DNA of 61,800 nucleotides. It comes from Flavobacteriales bacterium (GTDB lineage Bacteria > Bacteroidota > Bacteroidia > Flavobacteriales_D > Crocinitomicaceae). Positions 26,601 through 33,093 of this stretch are shown one piece after another. The translations under genes and the position numbers were made by a program. Every line of letters starts with the position of its first letter. Within the stretch, counting starts at the first letter, position 1. The notes below the pieces were generated by a model. It did no database searches, had not been told where the DNA came from, and was given only the letters and a program-made list of their open reading frames with translations. The DNA lies in assembly GCA_018883325.1 (NCBI GenBank), contig VEQH01000016.1:1-61800 (forward strand). Reading direction: 5' to 3'.

Positions 26601-26703
26601 AAAAGAAACGCCAAAGGAACCTAAAAAAGAAGGTTCAAGTGAAGGAACAACACCAAAACCCAAAGTAGAAATAAAACCACAGATTAAAGGAGGAGGCAGA
26701 TAG
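20698..26703 (+). CDS. Giant outer-membrane protein with 17 tandem Ig-like repeats and a Lys/Pro-rich tail
   Basis: The 2001-residue protein starts at the ATG at 20698 (MKNFYIAIVLCFSFFQLQAQ is the signal peptide); the longer frame from 20671 only adds nine residues in front of it. Residues about 20-280 resemble an outer-membrane beta-barrel (WFMGFNIGGTWNT, GFGLGYQIGKRVSLGVEHKT). Residues about 295-1828 hold 17 repeats of about 90 residues. Each begins NC-PP-V-(F/L)-NP and ends with a GLNTF-V-ATN-CG strand, giving two Cys per repeat that probably pair. The last 170 residues are disordered: N/G-rich, then K/P/T-rich (PKPKTEVKTTAPAPAP). No T9SS domain ends it. It probably reaches far from the surface or binds peptidoglycan; function inferred only. 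Confidence 0.85.
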   Translation: MKNFYIAIVLCFSFFQLQAQKVDYDNTSKWFMGFNIGGTWNTTDVKNQTSTGWGLVIGKSFNYNYGSVISFDLRARYLRGMWYGQDNDTTSLMNYTGTALNDYTNTNGNSGPGFTVNNFQSDVHRVALELALHLNRLRDRTGWDPYIFGGVGLTFKQTYGDLLDQNASGGIYDYSSMLANGAIQPQLSSTLDKIYDSPLDGSSDKYKAYFMPSLGFGLGYQIGKRVSLGVEHKTTFTRRDDFDGFVSTTPRLKNDLYHYTSLYLNFRFRTRGNGNTTSPTDGTNSTGNIDNFNTNCPPPVITFNAQNNQVVNFAQYRLDASVSELQNAQNVTIYNNLNQVVPSNYNTLTKRVTADLVLVEGVNTITIKAQNNCGTDTKTFTITYNPCLTAKVTFTNPVQGTIVKNSNFTVNAIITNVANVAGIKFFENNVQINGFSFDPISGLFTSNVVLVPGLNTFKIEATNLCGTITSSASVSFDNCVSPTVQLINPSATGTTTNNASTTIQAFLKNVLSNQSVSLTQNGVAVTNFTFNNGQLVFPTTLVNGINTFVVTASSSCGNASETFTINYQNCAAPVVTLSNPTNNSTVNTASLVFKSRIDNIAAKQNVSLKLNGIDITNFTYNATSKLVQSTLQLQPGMNVISIGAINNCGSDIETIYVNYDNCVAPNVLIANTNTTVTNAAFVLNATIQNMLDAQGLSLTQNGIPVNFNYFNSQLTSALTLTPGANTFVLTATKSCGTSSKTLVINYNNCIAPSVFILNPTASGSVLNTSTLAFKASVTNITNAQQIVLKQNNQVIPFNYNNGLIEANATLSNGVNNFQVTVTNACGTDTKTSAISFVNCTPPSISILNPVMNNTTINFSQFQFKAAISGSTNAQALGLKMNGQDATFNLANAVLTANLNLIPGVNTIIVSASNSCGTVIETSTITYDNCVPPTIQLSGIQNTTQTVTNPNFSLAAVVAGINLPSNISFTQNGLGKSFNFSNSNFAANLQLVEGLNTITLTATNSCGVAIKTLNITLNTCVPPTVSFVNPTTNGTTVATAAYNFKANVQNISTSQGISLKQNGTTISNFSFVNGQIAANVTLQAGLNTFTVVATNTCGVATETTTILFNNCIPPTVSFTNPATNGTTVATAAYNFKANVQNISNAQGISLKQNGTTISNFSFVNGQISANVTLQAGLNTFTVVATNTCGVATETTTITFDNCIPPTVSFTNPTNSGITVNRPAFNLTASIQNVNATGIVLTQNGTPITNFGFANGQLNQAVQLQEGLNTFVIIATNTCGTATQTITVNYSSCVTPVVAISNPSNGAAPVSASAYNFTASVENISNAQGVSLKLNGTTISNFAFANGTIQANVTLAAGLNTFVLTATNACGTVSDTKTITFNNCVPPTAVINAPSANGTTISASAYTFTASVQNISNAQGISLKLNGTPISNFTFANGTFQANVTLASGLNTFVLTATNACGTATETRTVNFTCQVPTIVFNPTISRGSSFSYFFSATVTNVPSQQGINFTLNNSPVTDYTYQSGNIQTTLSLQNGPNTIRITATNTCGSVTKDTVINFGTCDAPIIEFVKPSTEGSTVTNALYNFSANIGNMTNAQGIVFKLNGAPIAANFTDGILQATVTLQPGTNTFSVSATNQCGNANLDRSIIYQNCVAPVINNTTSPASGGVTQNQSLNVSAVIQNYTQQTNVVVKVNGNVVTAYSNVNGIITGTLPLQNGTTTVEISASNACGTDTDVYTITRCKPTTISLINPSANNTTVSSPNQVIQFNLFNTDNQTVINITQNGTPNNNFTLNGQLVVGNVQLVPGANTFQINVTNACNQLTETLVINYIAGSPSGTVDSNQNTPNPNRGGENDRTPPPSPTEPSTPSNQNNGGNGNNSGQRGNSGFGNNSTIQNKEDGKTNNGGKTPTNSGTVTNPPRNTSSTPNPTVTPAPAKPKTEVKTTAPAPAPTQTTAKPKVEPKVTTAPKEVKKETPKEPKKEGSSEGTTPKPKVEIKPQIKGGGR
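23758..24576 (+). repeat. Recently duplicated 273-bp coding repeats inside the giant gene
   Basis: Starting at 23761, 24034 and 24307 the motif CC-ACAGTTAGCTT recurs with an exact 273-base (91-codon) period. The first two units are nearly identical in DNA, including silent sites, while the third matches only at its start. The other repeats of the protein are far more diverged, so the first two units result from recent duplication or gene conversion. Confidence 0.85.
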
Positions 26704-26714
26704 CCTCCTTTTTT
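26691..26714 (+). terminator. Terminator overlapping the end of the giant gene
   Basis: AGGAGGC, loop AGATA and GCCTCCT are followed by six Ts. The hairpin includes the last codons and the stop codon (26701-26703) of the giant gene. Confidence 0.85.
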
Positions 26715-26747
26715 CGTTTGAAATAGTGATAATTATACATTTCTTTC

Positions 26748-26755
26748 TATCTTCG
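26748..26755 (+). promoter_or_regulatory. Bacteroidota -7 box for the foldase gene
   Basis: TATCTTCG, the same variant as at katG, lies 22 bases before the ATG at 26777. Confidence 0.5.
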
Positions 26756-26776
26756 CACACTTAAATTTTTAATGAA

Positions 26777-29008
26777 ATGGCATTAATTGGAAAAATACGT
26801 TCAAAATCAGGTTTGTTAGTTGGGGTTATTGGCCTTGCATTATTATCATTTATCCTTTCAGATTATAAAAATATGTTTGGTTTCAGCGAAGGCGCTTTTG
26901 GAATCGGAACTGTTTTTGGAGAAAAAGTAGATGCAAATATTTATTCTACTACAAGTCAACGCGTTCAAGATCAAGAGAGAGCTCAAGCTGAACAAAGTCA
27001 AAAGCCTTTTGGTGAACAAGAAATGGAAGCTGCAAGTGATAAAGCTTGGAATTTTATGGTAGATTCAACAATCCTTGCTAAAGAATACGAACAACTTGGA
27101 ATCAGTGTTTCTGAAAGAGAATTCAATGCTTATTTAATGGCTACTGATGGATTCAATGTGTTACAAGATTTAGCTCAATTTTTCACAGATTCATTGACAA
27201 ATACAATCACTGATGCATCAACAATCGCAGGTCGTCAGAAATTACAAAACACAATCAATCAGTTGAAAACAAGTAAAGAACCACAAGCTAAACAACAGTG
27301 GGACAATACGAAACAATATTATACAGATAGAAGAAAACAAGAAAAATATTTCGCTTTGTTGAACCAAGGTGTTTATGTAACTAAATTAGAAGCAGAACAA
27401 GAATACTTCGGTCAAAAAGAGATGAAAAGTATTGCTTTTGTTTTAAGAAGATATACAGAAATCAGTGACGAAGATGTAAAAGTTAGTGACGCTGAATTAG
27501 AAAAATATTACGAAGAACATAAAGACGATAGCAAATACAGAGTTAGAACAGATTCAAGAGAAGTGAAAATGTTTGATGTTGTTATCGCACCGTCAAGAAA
27601 AGATTCAATTACTTTCAATAAAGAATTATCTAAATTGAAAGCTGAATTTGCAAGTTCTACAAACGATTCAATTTTTGTTTTAAAGAACAGTGAGAATAAA
27701 ATGTATTTCGGTGATAAACGTGCAACTGCTGTACCTGATGGCCACCCGAAAGCAGAACGTTTCCAAACTTATCCAAGAGATTACGATACTATTTTCAAAT
27801 TAGCTTCAGTTGGACAAGTTGTTGGACCTTATGTAAGCAAAGAAAATGTAGTAATTTCTAAAGTAATTGGTTTTACACCTTCAAGTTTGAAAGCACGTCA
27901 CCTTTTGATTTCTACAAATGGTTCTAAAGACGAAAAAGAAATTGCTAAAAAGAAAAACTTGGCTGATAGCTTATTGAAAGTAATCAATAAAGATAACTTC
28001 ACAGATTTAGTTACAAAATACACTGAAGATCCAGGGTCTAAAACTACAGGTGGATTATACGAAGACTTCTTAGAAGGAGAAATGGTAGCTGAGTTTGGTA
28101 GTTTTTGTGCTACTGCTCCAATCGGAAAAATAGGTATTGTAAAAACTGATTTCGGTTTCCATATTATCGAAGTTATGGAAAGAGGAGCTTCTAAATTCCC
28201 ATTGATTGCATCGGTTTCAAAAGTGTTTAAAGCATCAGAAGAGACAATTGCAAATAAAGAAAGTGAAGTAAACAGTATTCTTTACAAATTAGATCGTAAA
28301 ATTTCTAAAGAAACAGACAATGCTAAAAAAGTAGCTTTATTCGATACAATCGTTAGAAAAGCAAACTATTTCGCAAGACCTTTATCTTTAGAAGATAATA
28401 ACCCAAGAGTTTATGGTTTCACAACAACACTTGCGGCAGATAAAATTTTAGAGCTTGCTTATTCTGAAAATGTTACTGTTGGTTCATTGACTTCTTATCC
28501 AATCAAAGACAAAGAAAAATATGTAATTGCAATGGTTACATCTATCAAAGAAAAAGGAACACCTAAATTTGAAGATGTAAGATCACAAATGGAACGCGAT
28601 TTAATCGAAGAGAAAAAAGCGAAACGTTTTATGAACCAAATGGCAAAAGGTAAAAACCTTGAAGCTATCGCAAGAAGTGCAAATACGACGGTATTGAATG
28701 CAGAAGTAACTTTCAGCAACCCACAAATTATGGGAGCAGGTTATGAGCCAGAAATTATCGGTAAACTTTTCTCTGCAGCAATTAAAGACGGAAGTAGAAC
28801 TTTACCTTTAAAAGGTAAAACAGGTGTTTATGTAATTAAAGTTGTTAAAACAACGAAAGCACCAGCTGCTGCGAACTATAAAATCGAAAAAGACCAAATG
28901 ATGTCTAATTTGAAAAATAGTATGCAAGGTCAAATTATGGGTGGTTTGAGAAAAGCTGCTGATGTTGTTGACAACAGAAAACTAAACAACTTAAGAATTA
29001 GATTATAA
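26777..29008 (+). CDS. SurA/PpiD-like peptidyl-prolyl isomerase (foldase)
   Basis: The 743-residue protein has a single N-terminal anchor (GLLVGVIGLALLSFIL) and a SurA N-like chaperone domain. A parvulin/rotamase domain lies at about residues 370-470 (LKARHLLISTNG, then DPGSKTTGGLYEDFLEGEM, VAEFGSF and VKTDFGFHIIEVMERG). Further helical segments, including a second degenerate rotamase-like region, follow (KFEDVRSQMERDLIEEKKAK). It should fold outer-membrane proteins in the periplasm, like PpiD. Neighbouring barrel genes would be clients (inference). An earlier ATG at 26772 is out of frame; MALIGKIRSKSG is the family's usual start. Confidence 0.93.
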   Translation: MALIGKIRSKSGLLVGVIGLALLSFILSDYKNMFGFSEGAFGIGTVFGEKVDANIYSTTSQRVQDQERAQAEQSQKPFGEQEMEAASDKAWNFMVDSTILAKEYEQLGISVSEREFNAYLMATDGFNVLQDLAQFFTDSLTNTITDASTIAGRQKLQNTINQLKTSKEPQAKQQWDNTKQYYTDRRKQEKYFALLNQGVYVTKLEAEQEYFGQKEMKSIAFVLRRYTEISDEDVKVSDAELEKYYEEHKDDSKYRVRTDSREVKMFDVVIAPSRKDSITFNKELSKLKAEFASSTNDSIFVLKNSENKMYFGDKRATAVPDGHPKAERFQTYPRDYDTIFKLASVGQVVGPYVSKENVVISKVIGFTPSSLKARHLLISTNGSKDEKEIAKKKNLADSLLKVINKDNFTDLVTKYTEDPGSKTTGGLYEDFLEGEMVAEFGSFCATAPIGKIGIVKTDFGFHIIEVMERGASKFPLIASVSKVFKASEETIANKESEVNSILYKLDRKISKETDNAKKVALFDTIVRKANYFARPLSLEDNNPRVYGFTTTLAADKILELAYSENVTVGSLTSYPIKDKEKYVIAMVTSIKEKGTPKFEDVRSQMERDLIEEKKAKRFMNQMAKGKNLEAIARSANTTVLNAEVTFSNPQIMGAGYEPEIIGKLFSAAIKDGSRTLPLKGKTGVYVIKVVKTTKAPAAANYKIEKDQMMSNLKNSMQGQIMGGLRKAADVVDNRKLNNLRIRL

Positions 29009-29030
29009 TATTCTTCATTGTAGGATTACA

Positions 29031-29600
29031 ATGTTAAAATCAGAAATCAGAGCCCTTTTCAAAGAAAAACGAAAAGGGCTTTCTTATTTAGAATTAAATC
29101 GTAAATCGCAGCAGATTACGAATTTAATACTCAATCAGTTCCAATTCAAAAATAAGGAAGTCAGTATTTTTCTACCGATTGAGAAACAAAAAGAATTCGA
29201 TGCTTACCCGCTTTTGGAAGAGTTAATAATTCAAGAGGCTAAACCTATAATTTCCAAATCTAATTTTGAGGATAGTAGCCTCACCTTGTATAGATACGAG
29301 AGCGTTTCACAACTCGAAGTAAACGCTTTTGGTATTCCAGAACCTAAATACGGTGAGATCGTTTCTGAATCGCTTTTAGACGTTGTTTTTGTGCCACTTT
29401 TAGCTGTTGACAAAATGGGAAATAGAGTAGGCTACGGAAAAGGATTCTACGATAAACTTTTAGCAAAATGTTCACCAACGTGCCTTTTTATTGGCATCAG
29501 TTTATTTGATGAATTCGTTGAAATAGATGATTTAAATCCGTTTGACATACCATTAAATTGTTGTTTTACCCCCGAGTTTTATTATGAGTTCAGACAATAA
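29031..29600 (+). CDS. 5-formyltetrahydrofolate cyclo-ligase
   Basis: The 189-residue protein converts 5-formyl-THF to 5,10-methenyl-THF with ATP. Family motifs are visible: the N-terminal LKSEIRALFKEKRKGLS helix, VSIFLPIEKQKEFDAYPL, and the nucleotide/metal-binding VPLLAVDKMGNRVGYGKGFY. The gene lies 22 bases after the foldase gene and is probably co-transcribed. Its last 17 bases overlap a small membrane-protein frame that begins at 29584. Length is normal. Confidence 0.95.
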   Translation: MLKSEIRALFKEKRKGLSYLELNRKSQQITNLILNQFQFKNKEVSIFLPIEKQKEFDAYPLLEELIIQEAKPIISKSNFEDSSLTLYRYESVSQLEVNAFGIPEPKYGEIVSESLLDVVFVPLLAVDKMGNRVGYGKGFYDKLLAKCSPTCLFIGISLFDEFVEIDDLNPFDIPLNCCFTPEFYYEFRQ

Positions 29601-29742
29601 AAATCAAGGTCGCTACCATTTATTAGCGATTTTTTTAATTCCGATAAATTTGATGGCATTGTTTCTTTTCGAGTCAATAGGATTGAAAATAGTTATTCCA
29701 GTTGTGAGTGCCTTAATTGCTTATTTTCTATTGAAAAAGTAA
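29584..29742 (+). CDS. Small two-helix membrane protein
   Basis: A 52-residue frame starts at ATG 29584 inside the end of the cyclo-ligase gene (TATG context). It encodes a short polar start (SSDNKNQGRYH) and two hydrophobic segments, LLAIFLIPINLMALFLF and IVIPVVSALIAYFLL, ending LKK. The composition and overlap suggest a real, translationally coupled gene that automatic length cut-offs would miss. No function can be given. Confidence 0.6.
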   Translation: MSSDNKNQGRYHLLAIFLIPINLMALFLFESIGLKIVIPVVSALIAYFLLKK

Positions 29743-29751
29743 ACAAATAAA

Positions 29752-29781
29752 AATGGTGCTATCCGAAAGAACAGCACCATT
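29752..29781 (-). terminator. Terminator of the convergent small exported-protein gene
   Basis: AATGGTGCT pairs with AGCACCATT. On the minus strand the stem is followed by TTTTTATTTG. It separates the cyclo-ligase operon from the leftward gene and may act both ways. Confidence 0.75.
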
Positions 29782-29803
29782 ACTTAATTTGTGGATTAAT
29801 TTT

Positions 29804-30172
29804 TTATTTCAAAAATGCTTCATAGAAGTCATTAGCAGGATAAACTCTACCTTCTACAATTACATTTTGGATTTGATTAGCAGAAAGAAATCGTAAAATA
29901 ACTCTTCTGTTGTTTGCATCGTTCACAACCATATTGTAAACAATTTCGTGTGTTGCATTATTAAAGTCAACAGTGAACATTTTTTCATAATAGCTTGCGT
30001 AGTTATTTACATCTTCCTCGGAAATATTTGCGGGCAATTTCATTTTGATTTTACCTGCTTCCTTTTCTTGTGTTAATGCTAACTTAGTACCACAAACCGC
30101 AGTAGAATTATCTTGAGCAAAAGAGATGAATGTGCTTACTAAAAAAACTGCTGCTAAAAGAAACTTTTTCAT
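29804..30172 (-). CDS. Small exported protein, unknown function
   Basis: The 122-residue protein has signal peptide MKKFLLAAVFLVSTFISFAQ. The mature part has one Cys (TAVCGTKLA), a basic amphipathic segment (EKEAGKIKMKLPANISEED), a NNYASYYEKMFTVDF stretch and strands with VVNDANNRRVILRFL. It should be periplasmic. I do not recognise a family. It is a single-gene unit with its own terminator and is divergent from rnhB. Confidence 0.75.
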   Translation of the reverse strand: MKKFLLAAVFLVSTFISFAQDNSTAVCGTKLALTQEKEAGKIKMKLPANISEEDVNNYASYYEKMFTVDFNNATHEIVYNMVVNDANNRRVILRFLSANQIQNVIVEGRVYPANDFYEAFLK

Positions 30173-30228
30173 AACTTAAATTATTAGATTTAACGCTAAG
30201 CTACAAAATATATTCCAAAAACAAACAA

Positions 30229-30846
30229 ATGGGAAATTTAATCGCTTTTTTTAAAGAAAATCAACTTGAAGCAGGTTGTGATGAAGCAGGTCGCGGGTGT
30301 TTAGCAGGTCCTGTTGTTGCTGCGTCCGTGATTTTAAACCCAAATTGTTTGATAGAAGGATTGAACGATTCAAAAAAATTGAGTGAGAAGAATCGGAATC
30401 AGTTGAAAATTGAAATAGAGTCCAATGTTTTGGCACACGCAATTGGAATTGTTGACGAAAAGGGGATTGATCAAATCAATATTCTTAACGCTAGTTTCAA
30501 AGCGATGCATTTGGCTGTTGACGGTTTAAAAATAAAACCTGAATTTTTATTAATTGACGGCAATCGTTTTCATAAATATCCCGAAATAGGACATATTTGT
30601 ATTGTTAAAGGAGATTCTAAATACCAAGCCATTGCGGCTGCGTCAATTTTAGCAAAAACACATCGCGACCATATTATGGAGCAACTTCACGAGGAATATC
30701 CAATGTATAACTGGAATAACAACAAAGGTTATCCAACAAAGGATCATCGTGAGGCAATCGAAAAATATGGTGTGACGCCTTATCATCGGCTTTCGTTTCG
30801 TTTACTTCCTGAGAAAACACTCTTCGAAGGGATTGATTTTGAATAA
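30229..30846 (+). CDS. rnhB: Ribonuclease HII
   Basis: The 205-residue enzyme removes ribonucleotides and RNA-DNA hybrids in the cytosol. The active site is complete: EAGCDEAGRGCLAGPVVAAS gives Asp and Glu, FLLIDGNRFHKYPEI gives the second Asp, and YQAIAAASILAKTHRDHIM gives the last Asp/His region. HPGYGWNxNKGYPT-type NWNNNKGYPTKDH follows near residue 160. Length and order are normal. It is divergent from the small exported-protein gene. Confidence 0.96.
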   Translation: MGNLIAFFKENQLEAGCDEAGRGCLAGPVVAASVILNPNCLIEGLNDSKKLSEKNRNQLKIEIESNVLAHAIGIVDEKGIDQINILNASFKAMHLAVDGLKIKPEFLLIDGNRFHKYPEIGHICIVKGDSKYQAIAAASILAKTHRDHIMEQLHEEYPMYNWNNNKGYPTKDHREAIEKYGVTPYHRLSFRLLPEKTLFEGIDFE

Positions 30847-30913
30847 AAATAGCTTAAACAACCTATTGTTAATTTATACTTCCAACTACAAGATTAACAG
30901 TGTAGAATACAAT

Positions 30914-30921
30914 TACTTTTG
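30914..30921 (+). promoter_or_regulatory. Bacteroidota -7 box for the 718-residue protein gene
   Basis: TACTTTTG matches TAnnTTTG. The ATG at 30934 follows 12 bases after the box, so the leader is very short. It also argues against the TTG at 30919 as start. Confidence 0.5.
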
Positions 30922-30933
30922 CCCAAAAAGGTA

Positions 30934-33090
30934 ATGTTTAAGAGAATTCTTCCTATTTCTGTTGTGTTGATTTGCATTGCTTGGTCAGCATTTGTTTCCA
31001 TAGAGTTACTTTCCAACGAAAATTCAATTGATTTTAAGCGTTATTTTAATGAAACCGATCAAGCTGTTTTAGTCGTTCACCAAGAAAGTGAGCTAGATTG
31101 GAACACAAGTAGTATTCGTATTCTACCTAGTAATCAGACTATTGCTATTTTTCTATTGTCGCGAACGAATCAATCAACTTCCTTGTATGTGAGTTCTAAG
31201 CGTGCTTTATTTGTATTGGAAAAAAAAGACAATTGGTCGAAGAAATCAGTTGAGAAATTGCTTACAAATGGATTGTTTAACTTTGAATTTACAGGTAGAA
31301 GAAGTTTCAAATTTGGAAATCTGAACGGTGAGTTTAAGAACAATCAATTGGCTTTATATCGAGGCGAGCAAACAAATTCAATAGTTAAGTTTCCAAACGT
31401 CGATACAAAGTCTTCTTACAGTATTGTCGATTTTAGTGAAAAGTTACCTGTTGTTACTGATATTTATCAAAAAGCAGACAAAACACTTAGCTACAAACGA
31501 ATGAAATTTCTTCGTTCTAAAGCAAAATTATGTGATGATAAGCTTTTATTCTCAAGTGTGATTTCGTCGAATTTCACGAATTATACGTTCTTTGAAAACA
31601 ATTATTTTTCGGAAACAGATGCTACATTTCGTAAAAGTGACTTTAAGAAATGGATTAAAAATGGAATCGTCTTTTTATCAAACGGTTCGGCTGAACTTGC
31701 AATTTTTGATTTTAAAGAAGGTCAAAATCCAGTACAAAACTTAAACGATCAATTTGGTCTTCCTGAAATGAATGAAGCATTTGGGGAATACGAAAATGTT
31801 GCCTTTTGTGACAGTTGGAAGCAAGATACAATTTCAAAATTTTATGTTGTTGAGAAAGAAGGAATTTGTTTGATTTCTAGAAATAAAGCCTATTTGGATG
31901 AAGTTTTGACAGAGATGAGTCTTGGAAAAACCTTGTCGCAAAATCAAGAAAAGGTTAAGCAAGTTTTTAATACGCTTCCACGTAAAGTCATTTATAGAAA
32001 TATAACAACTTCAAAAAGCATTGCTAGAAGTGTTCTTAATGCATCTTTAATTGAAACGACTTGTGTAACTAAGGATAACGCGAGTTTGGCTAATATCAAA
32101 GACGAGAAAGTAAAAGATTATTTCTCGATGAATCCTGGAGAACGCATTTTAAATTTCGTAACTTTCAATGGTCGTGGAAATGTAGTTTTACTCACAGAAA
32201 CAAATAAATTAGTAGGTTATTCAAATGGTTCAAAACGATGGGAAAAGCAAATGGCAGAAATTCCTTCAGCATTTTCTATTTTTTCATTTCAAAATGGTAC
32301 GTTCTCAATTTGTACAAGCACCGAAACGCAAATTTTAGATTTGAATGGCAGAATAATTTATCGTTTCAAACCAGTAAGTTCGGTAGTTCCTTCGAGTTTG
32401 CAAGTTGAGAATAAAGAAGTTTATTTTGTTGGTGATGGAATTGATAACGTAAGTGTTTTCAATACTGCTGGAAAAACATTAAAAGTTTTAAGATTGAGCG
32501 AGCCATTGAGAAGTATTTACAGCTACACCCAAAACGGCAAAGCCTATTGCGTTTCAGTTGGAAAAACAACGGCTTTCATTTCAGAAATTGTAAAGAAAAA
32601 AAGCACAAAAACTGTAAGTATAGATTCAACGACACAAGTTTTTCCATTTGCTGATGCTGTTTATTTTGGAACAGTAAACAATGGAACACTTACTTTACAG
32701 CAAACAAATGGTGCAAGAAAATCAATTCGTCTCAATCAAGAAGCAAATTTGATGGGTGCATTCAGTCAAAATAATCAAGTTTACTTTTTAATAAAACAAG
32801 GGAAAAACTTAAAAGCAATAGATTTTAATGGGCAGAAATTATGGGAACGAACACTTGTTTTGGAGGAAATAAGTAAGATTCATGTGGCTGTAAATCAAAG
32901 AGGAAAAACTATTTTGGGAATCCTTGATGCAATAGAAAATAAATTATATTTGTACGATACTAAAGGGAATAAAATAGACGAATCAGAAAGACATGGTGAG
33001 CAAAAGTTGGAAATCTCACCGTTTGGAGCCAATGCTTTTTCGATTACAACTTACTTAGGCTCTTATTTAATCCAATATACCAAACAATAA
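30934..33090 (+). CDS. Membrane-anchored beta-propeller-like protein, unknown function
   Basis: The 718-residue protein is anchored by one N-terminal helix (ILPISVVLICIAWSAFVSI). The rest is extracytoplasmic. The first 400 residues are of no family I recognise; the last 320 residues look like PQQ/WD-type blades with repeated GNVVLLTETNKLVGYSNGSK, FSICTSTETQILDLNGRIIY and FYIDNVSVFN-like strands, ending LYLYDTKGNKIDES. The start is ATG 30934, since the TTG at 30919 lies in the promoter box. It lies three bases before the DUF5723-OmpA gene and is probably co-transcribed with it; a common envelope role is likely. Confidence 0.7.
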   Translation: MFKRILPISVVLICIAWSAFVSIELLSNENSIDFKRYFNETDQAVLVVHQESELDWNTSSIRILPSNQTIAIFLLSRTNQSTSLYVSSKRALFVLEKKDNWSKKSVEKLLTNGLFNFEFTGRRSFKFGNLNGEFKNNQLALYRGEQTNSIVKFPNVDTKSSYSIVDFSEKLPVVTDIYQKADKTLSYKRMKFLRSKAKLCDDKLLFSSVISSNFTNYTFFENNYFSETDATFRKSDFKKWIKNGIVFLSNGSAELAIFDFKEGQNPVQNLNDQFGLPEMNEAFGEYENVAFCDSWKQDTISKFYVVEKEGICLISRNKAYLDEVLTEMSLGKTLSQNQEKVKQVFNTLPRKVIYRNITTSKSIARSVLNASLIETTCVTKDNASLANIKDEKVKDYFSMNPGERILNFVTFNGRGNVVLLTETNKLVGYSNGSKRWEKQMAEIPSAFSIFSFQNGTFSICTSTETQILDLNGRIIYRFKPVSSVVPSSLQVENKEVYFVGDGIDNVSVFNTAGKTLKVLRLSEPLRSIYSYTQNGKAYCVSVGKTTAFISEIVKKKSTKTVSIDSTTQVFPFADAVYFGTVNNGTLTLQQTNGARKSIRLNQEANLMGAFSQNNQVYFLIKQGKNLKAIDFNGQKLWERTLVLEEISKIHVAVNQRGKTILGILDAIENKLYLYDTKGNKIDESERHGEQKLEISPFGANAFSITTYLGSYLIQYTKQ

Positions 33091-33093
33091 ACT

